Below are positions 9,285-18,216 of a DNA stretch of 64,000 bases, in pieces. Made by a program: the position numbers and the translations under genes. Where the stretch lies: the NCBI GenBank assembly GCA_022823305.1, contig JAJDXK010000018.1:1-64000 (forward strand), in the 5' to 3' direction. The stretch is from Alphaproteobacteria bacterium (GTDB taxonomy: Bacteria > Pseudomonadota > Alphaproteobacteria > UBA828). Numbering within the stretch: the stretch's first letter is position 1; the number at the start of each line of letters is the position of its first letter. The notes under the pieces were generated by a model. That model saw nothing but the letters and a program-made list of their open reading frames with translations. It was not told the origin of the DNA and did no database searches.

Positions 9285-9965
9285 TTACCGCCCTGAGAAA
9301 GGCGGGCCGCAGCAGCCGTCCAGGATGACCCGGGTTATGGTTTCGGCCGCAGCGTCGAAGTCCCTGCGTGTGAGCCGGCGCTTCTCCAGCACGTCCGCCG
9401 CCGTCGCGCCGAAGTCCGCGTAGAACTCGGTGGCGGACCACAGCATGATGAAGAAGTGGCGCGGGTCCACCGGCGCCATCTGCCCCCGGCGGATCCACTC
9501 CTCCACCACGTGAGCGCGCTGGGTGGTGACGTCCCGGATGTGCTGGCGCTGACGCCGTTCCAGAAGCGGCGCACCGCGCAGTATCTCGTTGGCAAAAAGG
9601 CGCGAGTCGGCAGCATGGCGGCGGGAATACTCGAGCTTGGCGCGGATGTAGGCGGCGATGGCGTCGCGCGGCTCGCGCTCGGACACGATATGCTCGAAGG
9701 CGCGGTCCCAGCCCTCGATCAGCCGTTCGATCAGGGCCCTGTAGATGCTCTCCTTGGTCGGGAAGTAATAGTAGACGTTGGCCTTGGGCAGGCCGCTCGC
9801 CTGCGCGATCTCCTCCATAGGGGTGCCGTGAAAACCCTTGCCGGCGAAGAGACCGACGGCGGCGTTCAGGATTCGCTCCTTGTTCCTGGCCCGGATTCTC
9901 GGCTCCGGCCCATCGTTTCCCGCCTCTGCCCGCATCGTGTTCGTCATGCTCGTTTCCCGCGTCAC
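9285..9965 (-). CDS. TetR family regulator with RutR-like C-terminal domain, paralogue 1
   Basis: The 226-residue repressor-type protein has an N-terminal helix-turn-helix (RILNAAVGLFAGKGFHGTPM, ending in ANVYYYFPTKE) and a C-terminal domain (MLWSATEFYADF, DPRHFFIM) like that of RutR/YcdC, which senses pyrimidines in E. coli. GTG 9965 is chosen because GGGAGG lies just upstream. It is close to paralogue 2 (10751-11401), on the same strand. Its former divergent target is no longer beside it: upstream are only a HEPN remnant and an integrase remnant. Confidence 0.88.
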   Translation of the reverse strand: MTRETSMTNTMRAEAGNDGPEPRIRARNKERILNAAVGLFAGKGFHGTPMEEIAQASGLPKANVYYYFPTKESIYRALIERLIEGWDRAFEHIVSEREPRDAIAAYIRAKLEYSRRHAADSRLFANEILRGAPLLERRQRQHIRDVTTQRAHVVEEWIRRGQMAPVDPRHFFIMLWSATEFYADFGATAADVLEKRRLTRRDFDAAAETITRVILDGCCGPPFSGR

Positions 9966-10098
9966 AGGGACCTCCCTGCGTGTGCCCGCGACGTATGCAG
10001 TCTAGCCGCCCGGCATGGACGTGCCAGGCTGGCGAAGTTGCGACCCGGTTGCTTGTCGAGGAGGTGCTGAGGGGTCGGCAGCAGCGGGGTGAAGAGAG

Positions 10099-10395
10099 AT
10101 GGTCGACCGACCGGAAAAGGAGGCGGTGCGCTAGTTCAAGGCGTCGGCCGGCAGCTTCGCCCGCTCCTTCGCCGCGCAGGATACCGCCCGCACCCTGAGC
10201 TATGTCTTCGACAGGCTCTACGTGCTGCGCAACCAGCTCGTACACGGCGGCGCGACCTGGAACAGCGCCGTGAACCGGGATCAGGTGCGCGACGGCGCCG
10301 CGATCCTGGGCTTCCTCGTGCCCGTCTTCGTGGACGTGATGATGGACAACCCGCACGAGGACTGGGGACGGCCCTTCTATCCCGTCGTGGAATAG
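10099..10395 (+). pseudogene. Truncated HEPN-domain protein remnant
   Basis: From 10135 the frame encodes 86 residues ending at TAG 10393. They contain FDRLYVLRNQLVHGGATWNS, which holds the HEPN RNase-type motif R-x4-H (RNQLVH), then NRDQVRDGAAILGFLVPVF and a conserved-looking tail ending PFYPVVE. An in-frame amber codon (10132-10134) separates this from a short ATG-led peptide with a possible ribosome site, and the N-terminal half of the usual protein is absent. It lies beside an integrase remnant, a common neighbourhood for such proteins in integrated elements. It is probably non-functional. Confidence 0.55.
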
Positions 10396-10483
10396 AACGA
10401 CCCGCCTCCCGAACGAACGCCGGAGCCGAGACCCCGGCGAACCGTTCATTCAGGTCGGTAAGCTCCAATACGAGTACGCCGAG

Positions 10484-10730
10484 TCAGCGGATTGAGCCGG
10501 CCTCACCACCATCCGGTGCCCGCGCGATGGCCATCCCGATTCGTTCCGCCGCTGCTTCAGTCTCGCGGTCTCTGACATGGGCGTAACGCATCGTCATGCT
10601 CGGCCGCCTGTGGCCGAGCAGACGGGAGACGACGGGCTACGGGATACCACGAAGAACGGCGTGGCTTGCGAACGTGTGACGAAGGTCATGCAGGCGGACG
10701 TCTTCAGATGCGGGGGAGCATGCGTGGGCA
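10484..10730 (-). pseudogene. Tyrosine recombinase (integrase) C-terminal remnant
   Basis: The minus-strand frame encodes the catalytic end of an integrase: VRLHDLRHTFASHAVLRGIP, then an in-frame TAG, then PVVSRLLGHRRPSMTMRYAH with the nucleophilic Tyr, then a tail ending at TGA 10484-10486. It aligns with residues of about 258-331 of the integrase at 19450-20445. Everything N-terminal of the catalytic His region is gone. It lies about 20 bases beyond the stop of TetR paralogue 2. Confidence 0.75.
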
Positions 10731-10750
10731 TGGTCTGTGGGTCTACGGGA

Positions 10751-11401
10751 TCAAGGGTGGCCGCAGCATCCGTCCAGAACGATCCCGGTCATGGTCTCGG
10801 CCGCGGCGTCGAAGTCCTTTCTCGTGAGCCGCCGCCGTCCGAGCACGTCGGCGGCCAGCATCCCGAAGTCCGCATAGAACTGGGTCGCGGACCACAGCAT
10901 GATGAAGAAGTGGCGCGGATCCACCGGGGTCATCTGCCCGCGCCGGATCCACTCCTCCACCACGTGGGCACGCTGGTCGGTGACCTCTCGGATGTGCTGA
11001 CGCTGACGCCGATCGAGGAACTGCGCGCCGCGCAGAATCTCGTTGGCGAAAAAGCGGGATTCGGTGGCGTGGCGGCGGGAGTAGTCGAGTTTCGCGCGAA
11101 TATAGGCGGCGATGGCCTCGCGCGGCTCGCGCTCGGGCACGATATGTTCGAAGGCGCGGTCCCATCCTTCGATCAGCCGCTCGATCACGGCCGCATAGAT
11201 GCTCTCCTTGGTCGGGAAGTAGTAGTAGACGTTGGTCTTCGGCAGGCCGCTGACCTTCGCGATCTCCTTGACGTGGGTGCCGTGAAAACTCTTGTCGGCA
11301 AAGAGGCCGACGGCGGCGCGTAGAATCCTCTCCTCATTTCTGGCCCGGATTCGCGGCGCCGTCGCTTCCTGTGCTGCGTCCGCCTTTTTCGTCTTCGTCA
11401 T
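10751..11401 (-). CDS. TetR family regulator with RutR-like C-terminal domain, paralogue 2
   Basis: The 216-residue protein is a close paralogue of 9285-9965; most differences lie in the N-terminal 50 residues. The helix-turn-helix region ends SGLPKTNVYYYFPTKES. ATG 11401 follows AGGCGGG. It is transcribed divergently from cassette copy B across a shared 170-base region holding a perfect palindrome, so it is probably the cassette regulator. The RutR-like ligand domain suggests a small-molecule, possibly nucleobase-type, inducer (inference). Confidence 0.88.
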   Translation of the reverse strand: MTKTKKADAAQEATAPRIRARNEERILRAAVGLFADKSFHGTHVKEIAKVSGLPKTNVYYYFPTKESIYAAVIERLIEGWDRAFEHIVPEREPREAIAAYIRAKLDYSRRHATESRFFANEILRGAQFLDRRQRQHIREVTDQRAHVVEEWIRRGQMTPVDPRHFFIMLWSATQFYADFGMLAADVLGRRRLTRKDFDAAAETMTGIVLDGCCGHP

Positions 11402-11473
11402 GTCCCGCCTCGCACGCCAACCGGCAGCCTTGTCGCTGCGGGGCCGCAGTCTAAACCTGTCCGCCCGCCGTTG

Positions 11474-11572
11474 GGCCAGAAAAAACTTGACGACCGTGTC
11501 ATGTTCAAGAATCGTATTACCTGACACGCGTGTCATGTTTGTGTGGTCTCTCTGCAATCGGACGTCATGACC
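11474..11572 (+). promoter_or_regulatory. Promoter and operator of cassette copy B
   Basis: TTGACG (11487-11492) is a good -35 candidate. A perfect 14-bp palindrome TGACACGCGTGTCA lies at 11522-11535, and the 11-base direct repeat CGTGTCATGTT occurs at 11495-11505 and 11529-11539. This is a plausible binding site for the divergent TetR protein (inference from position and symmetry). Confidence 0.55.
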
Positions 11573-12421
11573 ATGCGACTGAGGGCGGCGCTGCGGGAGA
11601 CGCTCGAGGGCTGGCAGGAGGATATCGACCCTTGCTGGCGCTCTCTCGTGCACGACGTCGCGTTGGCCTTCGACGCAGTCGACGCCGCGCTCGAGCTGGA
11701 GCCGTGGGAGCCGATCTTTCCCGCCCGGCGCGGCAGGAGCTTCCCCGGCGCACCGGCCGGCGCGCACATGCTCCGCGCCTTTGACGGGATTGCGCCCGAG
11801 GACGTGCGCTGCGTGGTCGTGGGCCAGGATCCCTATCCCTGTCCCGCCTTCGCCACCGGGCGGGCCTTCGAGGCCGGCAACGTCGCCCGCTGGCGGGAGC
11901 TCGACAAGATGTTCTCGCCCAGCGTGCGCGCGGTGATCCAGCTCGTCGTCGCGGAGCGCACCGGCGCGGCGCACTACGCCGAGAGCTTCGCGCGGTGGCC
12001 GGGGACGCTGGCGGCCATCGAAGCCGGCGCGGTCGATCTGGAGGCGCCCGAGGCGCTGGCCGGGCACTGGGTCGCCTCCGGTACGCTGCTCCTCAACAGC
12101 TCGCTCACGCTCTCCCGCTTCCGCCGCGAGGGCGATCCGCACCAGGTGCAGGGCCACCTGCCGCTCTGGCGGCCCTTGCTGGTCCGGGTTCTCGGTCGTC
12201 TCGCGCAACAGGGATCGCCCGTCGTCTTCATCGGCTTCGGCGATGCGGCCGCCGGGACGCTGGCTGCGGCGGGACTGGGAGAGGCGGATGCGAGCGCGGC
12301 CGGGCGCGTCATCCTCCGCCCGCACCCGGCCGCCGCCGACGAAATGCTGGCGCAGGAGAACCCGCTCTCGCTCTGCAACCTTCGCCTCAAGGCGATGGGC
12401 GCGGCGCCGGTGGACTGGTAG
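11573..12421 (+). CDS. Divergent family-1 uracil-DNA-glycosylase-like protein, copy B
   Basis: The 282-residue protein is collinear with copy A and has the same motif changes: GQDPYP, LLLNSSLT and RPHPA in place of the Ung HPSPLS loop. The shared changes show the family had diverged from Ung before the duplication. The aligned ATG 11573 is used; ATG 11567 and GTG 11543 are in frame upstream. It is the first gene of the operon behind the palindromic operator. Confidence 0.75.
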   Translation: MRLRAALRETLEGWQEDIDPCWRSLVHDVALAFDAVDAALELEPWEPIFPARRGRSFPGAPAGAHMLRAFDGIAPEDVRCVVVGQDPYPCPAFATGRAFEAGNVARWRELDKMFSPSVRAVIQLVVAERTGAAHYAESFARWPGTLAAIEAGAVDLEAPEALAGHWVASGTLLLNSSLTLSRFRREGDPHQVQGHLPLWRPLLVRVLGRLAQQGSPVVFIGFGDAAAGTLAAAGLGEADASAAGRVILRPHPAAADEMLAQENPLSLCNLRLKAMGAAPVDW

Positions 12422-12424
12422 CCG

Positions 12425-14083
12425 ATGCCCCGGGAGCGCACCTTCGACTACGTCATCGTCGGCGCCGGCTCGGCGGGATGCGTGCTCGCCAACAGGCTCT
12501 CTGCCGATCCCGACCGCTCCGTTCTCCTCATCGAGGCCGGCGGCCGGGACCGCAATCCGCTCTTCCGTCTGCCCATGCTCATGGGCCGGCTGTTCCAGTC
12601 CGGCATCTACAACTGGCGCTACCACACCGAGCCGGTGGCGAGCCTGGAGGGCCGCTCGCTCTACTGGCCGCGCGGCAAGGTGCTGGGCGGATCCTCCACC
12701 ATCAACGGCATGATCTACGTGCGCGGCAATCGCCACGACTACGATCGCTGGTCTCAGATGGGGCTTTCCGGCTGGTCCTACGAGGAGGTGCTTCCCGCGT
12801 TCCGCCGCTCCGAAGGGCACGTGGAGCGGGACGGGACCTATCACGGGACGGGCGGCGAGCTCACCGTCTGCCGCGCGCGCGGCACCAATCCGCTCTTCGA
12901 CGTGTTCCTCGAGGCGGGCCGTCAGGCCGGCCACTCCGTCAACGACGACTTCAACGGGCCGGCGCAGCAGGGGGTCGGTCGCTACGACTTCACCATCAGG
13001 CGCGGCAGGCGCTGCTCCACGTCGGCCGCCTTCCTGCGCCCGGTCCGGCACCGGCGCAACCTGTCCATCGCCACCGGAAGCCTCGTCCGCCGCGTGGTCG
13101 TCGACGGCGGCCGCGCGACGGGGGTCGAGATGACCCACGGCGGCGGCACGCGCACCGCCCGCGCCGCGCGCGAGGTGATCCTCTGCGCCGGCACCGTCAA
13201 CTCGCCCCAGCTCCTCATGTTGTCCGGGATCGGGACCGGCGACGACCTGAGACGGCACGGCATCCGGGTGGTCCACGAGCTCCCCGGCGTTGGGCGCAAC
13301 CTGCAGGATCACGTGGACTGTGTTCTCTCGTACGCGTGCACGAAGCCGGTCACCCTCTATCGCGAGCTCCGGGCGGACAGGATGATCCGCTCGGTGGCCG
13401 AGGGGCTACTCTTCGGCCGCGGGGTCGCCACCACCTTCCCCTACGAGGCGGGCGCGTTCTTCAAGAGCCGGTCGGAACTGGTGGCACCGGATGTTCAGGT
13501 GCACTTCATGCCGGCGCTGGAGAGCACGGCGAGCTTGCACGTTCCCAACCCCTTCGGGAAGGCTGCGTCCGACGCCGGCCACGGCTTCGCGCTCCGTGTG
13601 GGTCCGGTCAACCCGGCGAGCCGGGGGTGGGTGGCGCTGCGTTCCGCCGATCCCGCCGATGCGCCGCTGATCCAGCCCAACTATCTGCAGGACGACGCCG
13701 ACCGCGTGACGACGATCGCGGGCATCCGCATGGTCCGCGAGGTCATCGGGCAGCCCGCCTTCGACGCCTGTCGCGGCCCCGAGCTCGCGCCGGGAGCGGA
13801 AGCGCAGAGCGATACGGAGCTGACCGCCTGGCTCCGCGCCAACGCCATGACGACCTTCCACCCCGTCGGCACCTGCCGCATGGGCACCGATCCGATGGCG
13901 GTGGTGGACGCCCGGCTCGCCGTCCGCGGCATCGCCGGGCTCAGGGTCGCCGACGCCTCGGTCATGCCCGTCATCACGAGCGGCAACACCAACGCGCCCG
14001 CCATCATGATCGGCGAAAAGGCGGCCGAGTTCATTGGAGGCGGGGTCGAACCTCAGGCGACAGCCAGGGAGAACGAGGAATGA
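12425..14083 (+). CDS. GMC family FAD-dependent oxidoreductase, copy B
   Basis: The 552-residue flavoprotein is gap-free against copy A. The FAD motif GAGSAG (14-18 region), the GGSSTINGMIYVRG signature, His479 in TTFHPVGTCRMG and Asn523 in SGNTNAP are all intact, so it should be active. It begins three bases after the UDG-like stop and overlaps the NIPSNAP start by four bases. Substrate differences from copy A are possible because the middle (substrate-cap) region differs most. Confidence 0.92.
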   Translation: MPRERTFDYVIVGAGSAGCVLANRLSADPDRSVLLIEAGGRDRNPLFRLPMLMGRLFQSGIYNWRYHTEPVASLEGRSLYWPRGKVLGGSSTINGMIYVRGNRHDYDRWSQMGLSGWSYEEVLPAFRRSEGHVERDGTYHGTGGELTVCRARGTNPLFDVFLEAGRQAGHSVNDDFNGPAQQGVGRYDFTIRRGRRCSTSAAFLRPVRHRRNLSIATGSLVRRVVVDGGRATGVEMTHGGGTRTARAAREVILCAGTVNSPQLLMLSGIGTGDDLRRHGIRVVHELPGVGRNLQDHVDCVLSYACTKPVTLYRELRADRMIRSVAEGLLFGRGVATTFPYEAGAFFKSRSELVAPDVQVHFMPALESTASLHVPNPFGKAASDAGHGFALRVGPVNPASRGWVALRSADPADAPLIQPNYLQDDADRVTTIAGIRMVREVIGQPAFDACRGPELAPGAEAQSDTELTAWLRANAMTTFHPVGTCRMGTDPMAVVDARLAVRGIAGLRVADASVMPVITSGNTNAPAIMIGEKAAEFIGGGVEPQATARENEE

Positions 14084-14406
14084 TCGTCGAGCACAGGACC
14101 TACACCTTCCGCCCCGGCACGGTGGAGGGCTGGCTGAAGAAGTACGAGGCGGAGGGCCTGCCCATCCAGGAGCGTCATCTCGGCCGCCTGATCGGCGTCT
14201 ACGTCTCCGAGATCGGCCGGCTGCACCGGGTCGTCCTGATCCGGGCCTACGAGAGCCTGGCGGATCGCGAGCGGCGCCGCGCCGCGATGGGCGCGGACCC
14301 CGCGTGGCAGGCCTTCATCCAGTCAGTCTGGGCGCTCGACGCGATCCAGGAGCAGGACGTGATGGTGATGAACCCCGCGCCATGCTCGCCGCCGCTCGGC
14401 GAGTGA
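14080..14406 (+). CDS. NIPSNAP family protein, copy B
   Basis: The 108-residue NIPSNAP protein (MIVEHRTYTFRPGTVEGWL) is translationally coupled to the GMC gene by an ATGA overlap. It is followed after 77 bases by the BMP-type importer, which may therefore be co-transcribed with the cassette. In copy A the gene is followed by unrelated sequence. Confidence 0.85.
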   Translation: MIVEHRTYTFRPGTVEGWLKKYEAEGLPIQERHLGRLIGVYVSEIGRLHRVVLIRAYESLADRERRRAAMGADPAWQAFIQSVWALDAIQEQDVMVMNPAPCSPPLGE

Positions 14407-14483
14407 ACGGCCCACCGTTGAGGACTTGCCAACGAATTCCAGCCGGGCGCAACGGGCGCCCGCGGGAGAGAAGGAGAAACGCC

Positions 14484-15557
14484 ATGTCGAACAAGCCGAA
14501 CGCGAATGGTCTCGGCGCGCCGCTCGCGCGCCTCAGCCGCCGCCGGTTCCTGGCGGCTACCGCCGGAGTCTCGGCGGTCGTTGGGGCGGGTACCACGTTT
14601 CCGCTCGCCGCGCGTGCGGACGCCGGCCTGGTCGCCCTGGTTCATACCCAGGCGGCGGGCGACAGCGGCCCCATCGATTCCATGATGGGCCGGCTCAACC
14701 AGCTCTCTGAGGCGCAAGGCTTCGAGACCCGCGCCATCTACGCGCAGGACCCAGCGACCTACGAGACTGTGCTGAGGACCCTCGGCGATGCGGGTGCATC
14801 CATCGTGCTCGGGACCTTCCCGGTCATCTCCGAGGCCTTCAAGGCGGTGGCCCCGATCTACCCCGACACCAGGTGGATCCAGCTCTTCGGTGACGCCGTC
14901 GACCCGCCGATCGGAAACCTGGTGACGGTCTCCTACGACTACTATCTCGGCTGCTATCTGTCGGGCATCTTCGCCGCGCACGTCTCGCAATCGAAGCAGA
15001 TCGGCTTCATCGGCGGCATCAGCATTCCGCCGATCAACGCCGACTTCAACGCGCTTCAGGCCGGCGTCCACGCGGTCGATCCGGAGGCCAGCGTTACCGC
15101 CGCCTTCGCCGGCTCCTTCCAGGACCCGGCCAAGGGTTACGAGATCGCGAGCCAGATGTTCCTGGACGGGATCGACTACATCCAGACCGATTCTGCCGCG
15201 ACCGACGGCGGCATCATCCAGGCGGCCAATGAGCGCGAGGGCGCCATGGTCAGCGCGCTCGACCCGGCCCAGTACCCACTCGGGCCTGCCTCCGTGATCG
15301 GCGTGGTCAGCCTCGACTTCGGCCAGTCGCTCCATAACGAGACCAGCGCAGCGCTTGGCGCCGACTGGCAGGGCGGGCGGCATGTGCCGACCGGCCTTGG
15401 CAGCGGCGTCATCGACTTCCTCCGATCTCCGCTCTATCAGGAGCAGGGGCCTGCGGCTATCGTCGCGCGGTCAGACGAGGCGTGGCCTGCGGTCGAAGCG
15501 GCGCGGGCGGGTATCCTCGACGGATCGGTTTCGGTGCCGTTCAACACGGAGCTCTGA
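14484..15557 (+). CDS. BMP family ABC transporter substrate-binding protein
   Basis: The 357-residue binding protein belongs to the BmpA/PnrA (basic membrane protein) group, which binds nucleosides in characterised members. It has a twin-arginine signal (SRRRFLAA, residues 18-25) ending near AARADAG. The body opens with VALVHTQAAGDSGPIDSM and contains the typical KQIGFIGGISIPPINADFNA segment. AAGGAGA precedes ATG 14484. The ATPase and two permeases follow directly. Confidence 0.88.
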   Translation: MSNKPNANGLGAPLARLSRRRFLAATAGVSAVVGAGTTFPLAARADAGLVALVHTQAAGDSGPIDSMMGRLNQLSEAQGFETRAIYAQDPATYETVLRTLGDAGASIVLGTFPVISEAFKAVAPIYPDTRWIQLFGDAVDPPIGNLVTVSYDYYLGCYLSGIFAAHVSQSKQIGFIGGISIPPINADFNALQAGVHAVDPEASVTAAFAGSFQDPAKGYEIASQMFLDGIDYIQTDSAATDGGIIQAANEREGAMVSALDPAQYPLGPASVIGVVSLDFGQSLHNETSAALGADWQGGRHVPTGLGSGVIDFLRSPLYQEQGPAAIVARSDEAWPAVEAARAGILDGSVSVPFNTEL

Positions 15558-15592
15558 TCGCACTCGCGGACCAGGAGGCGCTCTCGGCACGG

Positions 15593-17173
15593 ATGACAGA
15601 CGCGGACCCGCCTGCCCTCCACTGCCGCGGGATCCGCGTCACATACGGCGAGGTCACGGCGCTCGCCGATCTCGAAATCGCCTTCGCGCGCGGCGCCATC
15701 CACGCCGTGGTCGGCCAGAACGGCGCTGGCAAGACGACCTTCGCCCGCGTCGCGGCCGGGCTCGTCCGCCCTGACGCGGGCTCTCTTGCCATCGACGGGC
15801 ACGCGTTGCGTCTCGGCCGCGTGGCCGGCGCACGCGCGGCAGGGGTCGAGCTCGTGCACCAGAGCTTTGCGCTGCCGCCCTCCTTCACCGTGGCGGAGGC
15901 GTTGGAATTCGGCGCGGGCGCCGGCATTGGCGTCTACAGTCGACGCCGGCTCCTGCAGCGATGCCGCGAGCGGCTCGCAGCCCTCGATCTCGACGTCGAT
16001 CCGCGCCGGCGCATTCGCGACCTGCCGGTCGAGGTCCAGCAAGGGGTAGAGATCGCTCGCGCGCTGGTCACGGATGCGCGGCTCCTGATTTTGGACGAGC
16101 CGACGGCGGTGTTGCCACCCGCCGGCATCGAGGCGCTGTTCGAGCGTATCCGCAGACTCAAGCGGCATGGGGTCACGGTGATCCTGATCCTGCACAAGCT
16201 GCGCGAAGTGATGGCGGTCGCCGACACGATCTCCGTCCTTCGTGGCGGCAGGCTGGTCGCGGGGCCCGTCCCCTGCGACCAGGCAGACGAGAGGCGCATC
16301 GCCGAGCTGATCGTCGGCCAATCCGCGGCGGGTTCCGTCAGCGCCGACGATGCCCGGGCGCTCGTGGGGGCGGCGCCGGTTCGGGGCGCGGCCGCCCGGG
16401 ATACAAGCGCCTCTGCGGCGCTCGACTCTCACGAATCGGTCCTCGAACTGGCGGACGTGAGCACGGCGAAGGACCCGGAGGAGCCGCCGTTGGATCGGGT
16501 CTCGCTGCTGGTCAGGCCGGGAGAGATCGTCGGCGTCGCCGGCGTTCAGGGCAACGGCCAACGGACGTTGGTGCAGGCGATCGCCGGCCTCGCCGGCATC
16601 ACGGGCGGCGACATCCACCTGGGTGGCACGCGCGTGAGCCGCTTGAGCCCCGTCTCCCGCCGCGCCCTCGGGCTGCGTGTTATTCCCTTCGAGCGCAACA
16701 GCGAGGGACTCAGCCTCACCAGCGCGCTGTGGGAGAACTGGTCCGTCCGCGAGCTTCTCCAAAAGCCGCTGTTCAGTTTCGTCGATCCGTCCGCTCTGCG
16801 GCTGCGTTGCGATGAAGCGCTACGGACCTGGGGCGTGCGCTATGCGTCCGCGACCCAGAACGCCGGCGCCCTCTCTGGTGGCAACGCGCAGAAGGTCATC
16901 CTCGCGCGGGAAATCGATGAAGACGCGCGCCTCATCGTCGCCGCGCAGCCCGCGCGCGGGCTCGATATCGGTGCCACCGCTTTCGTCTGGTCGGCGCTGC
17001 GCGAGGCGGCCGGACGAGGCTGCGGCGTGTTGCTGATCTCCTCTGACCTCGACGAGCTGTTCGACATCAGCCACCGCCTGGTGGTGATGCTCTCGGGCCG
17101 CGTCGTCGCAGAGTTCGTCCCGCCCTACGACATCGGGGCGGTGGGCCGCGCCATGACCGGGGCGTCCATGTGA
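15593..17173 (+). CDS. BMP-type ABC transporter ATPase with two nucleotide-binding domains
   Basis: The 526-residue ATPase has the tandem layout of RbsA/NupO-type subunits. Domain 1 has Walker A GQNGAGKTT and Walker B LLILDEPTAV but a degenerate signature (VEVQQGVEIARAL). Domain 2 has a degenerate Walker A (GVQGNGQRTL), a good signature LSGGNAQK and an altered Walker B (VAAQPARGLD). This asymmetry is normal for the group. ATG 15593 is chosen because homology starts there, although the nearest AGGAGG is rather far upstream. Confidence 0.9.
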   Translation: MTDADPPALHCRGIRVTYGEVTALADLEIAFARGAIHAVVGQNGAGKTTFARVAAGLVRPDAGSLAIDGHALRLGRVAGARAAGVELVHQSFALPPSFTVAEALEFGAGAGIGVYSRRRLLQRCRERLAALDLDVDPRRRIRDLPVEVQQGVEIARALVTDARLLILDEPTAVLPPAGIEALFERIRRLKRHGVTVILILHKLREVMAVADTISVLRGGRLVAGPVPCDQADERRIAELIVGQSAAGSVSADDARALVGAAPVRGAAARDTSASAALDSHESVLELADVSTAKDPEEPPLDRVSLLVRPGEIVGVAGVQGNGQRTLVQAIAGLAGITGGDIHLGGTRVSRLSPVSRRALGLRVIPFERNSEGLSLTSALWENWSVRELLQKPLFSFVDPSALRLRCDEALRTWGVRYASATQNAGALSGGNAQKVILAREIDEDARLIVAAQPARGLDIGATAFVWSALREAAGRGCGVLLISSDLDELFDISHRLVVMLSGRVVAEFVPPYDIGAVGRAMTGASM

Positions 17174-18216
17174 GCGGCATCAGCATCCGCGCGGGCGCGG
17201 TGGTCCGCACGCTCGCGTTCATCGTTGTGGCGCTCGCGCTTTGCGGCATCGTCTTCGAGCTCGCCGGCTACTCGGCGCTCCTGATGCTAGAAAGCGTCGT
17301 CGAGGGCGCCTTCCTGCGCACGGGCGGATGGGCGCAGAGCCTGCGCTGGGCGCTCCCGCTCTTCATCACCGCGACTGGCGTCGCGATCTCATTCCGCTGC
17401 GGCTTCTTCAATATCGGTGCACAGGGCCAGTTCTATGTGGGCGCCATCTGCGCCGCCTTCGTCGCCGATGTTCTCGGCGGCGCACCGGCCGCCCTCGTGC
17501 TGCCGATGACCTTTCTCGCCGGCATGGCGGGCGGCGCGCTCTGGGCGCTCTGGCCGGGATACCTCAGGCTCCGCTCGGGCACTGACGAAGTCATCACGAC
17601 GCTGATGGGCAATTTCATCGCGGCGCTCGCGCTGGTCTACGTCACGTCGGGTCCGCTCAAGGACCCCTCCGGCACCGGCCAGCAGGCGGCGAGCCCGCTA
17701 CTGCCGGCGGTCTATCGCATCAGCGATTCCCAGGGTATCTCGCCCGCGATCATCGGCATCGCAGCCGCCGTCGCGCTCGCCATGTGGGTGCTGGTCAACC
17801 GCACGCCTTTCGGCATGCTGGCGAGCCTGGCCGGGCGGAACCCGACCATGGTGCGCTTTCAGGGTGCGCGCCTCTGGACCCTGGGACTTTCGAGCTTCCT
17901 CATCAGTGGCGGGCTGGCCGGGCTCGCAGGTACCATCGAGCTTCTCGGCCCGACCGGGCGCATCGCGAGCGGCTTTTTGCCCGGCCACGGCTTCACCGCA
18001 GTGCTGATCGCGCTGGTCGCGAACCTCTCGGTGCTCGCGACTGCGGTCGTCAGCATGTTCTTCGGCGGCCTTGCATCGGCTGCGCTCTACCTGCCGATCC
18101 TCGCCGGCCTCCCGGCCGCCGCCATCGACATCTTCAACGCCTCCGTCGCGCTCTTCATCACCGCGAAGTCGGGATTGCTGGACCGCCTGCTGCGGGCAGC
18201 GAGGCTCCCGACATGA
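17170..18216 (+). CDS. BMP-type ABC transporter permease 1
   Basis: The 348-residue membrane protein is of the branched-chain-amino-acid/sugar permease fold (NupP-like), with about nine hydrophobic segments. Conserved features are FRCGFFNIGAQGQFYVGA and LRLRSGTDEVITTLMGNF. The GTG start overlaps the ATPase stop (GTGA 17170-17173). Confidence 0.88.
   Translation: MSGISIRAGAVVRTLAFIVVALALCGIVFELAGYSALLMLESVVEGAFLRTGGWAQSLRWALPLFITATGVAISFRCGFFNIGAQGQFYVGAICAAFVADVLGGAPAALVLPMTFLAGMAGGALWALWPGYLRLRSGTDEVITTLMGNFIAALALVYVTSGPLKDPSGTGQQAASPLLPAVYRISDSQGISPAIIGIAAAVALAMWVLVNRTPFGMLASLAGRNPTMVRFQGARLWTLGLSSFLISGGLAGLAGTIELLGPTGRIASGFLPGHGFTAVLIALVANLSVLATAVVSMFFGGLASAALYLPILAGLPAAAIDIFNASVALFITAKSGLLDRLLRAARLPT

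Larger units (their letters stand above)
11474..14406 (+). repeat. Inverted duplication, copy B (2,933 bp)
   Basis: This is the counterpart of 992-3924 in the opposite orientation and of identical length. It carries the UDG-like, GMC and NIPSNAP genes plus their promoter. Unlike copy A it keeps the divergent TetR gene next to it, so this is more likely the ancestral arrangement. Confidence 0.85.

Noticed and set aside
10595-10625. Palindrome CTCGGCCGCCTGTGGCCGAG as an attachment site or operator
   Set aside because: It is part of the integrase codons for the LLGHRRPSM segment and recurs in the second integrase for that reason.
10751-13312. Very long minus-strand open frame (about 850 codons) through TetR paralogue 2 and the GMC gene
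   Set aside because: Only its last 216 codons are the TetR gene. The rest is antisense to the UDG-like and GMC genes and has the low-complexity look of a high-GC shadow frame.
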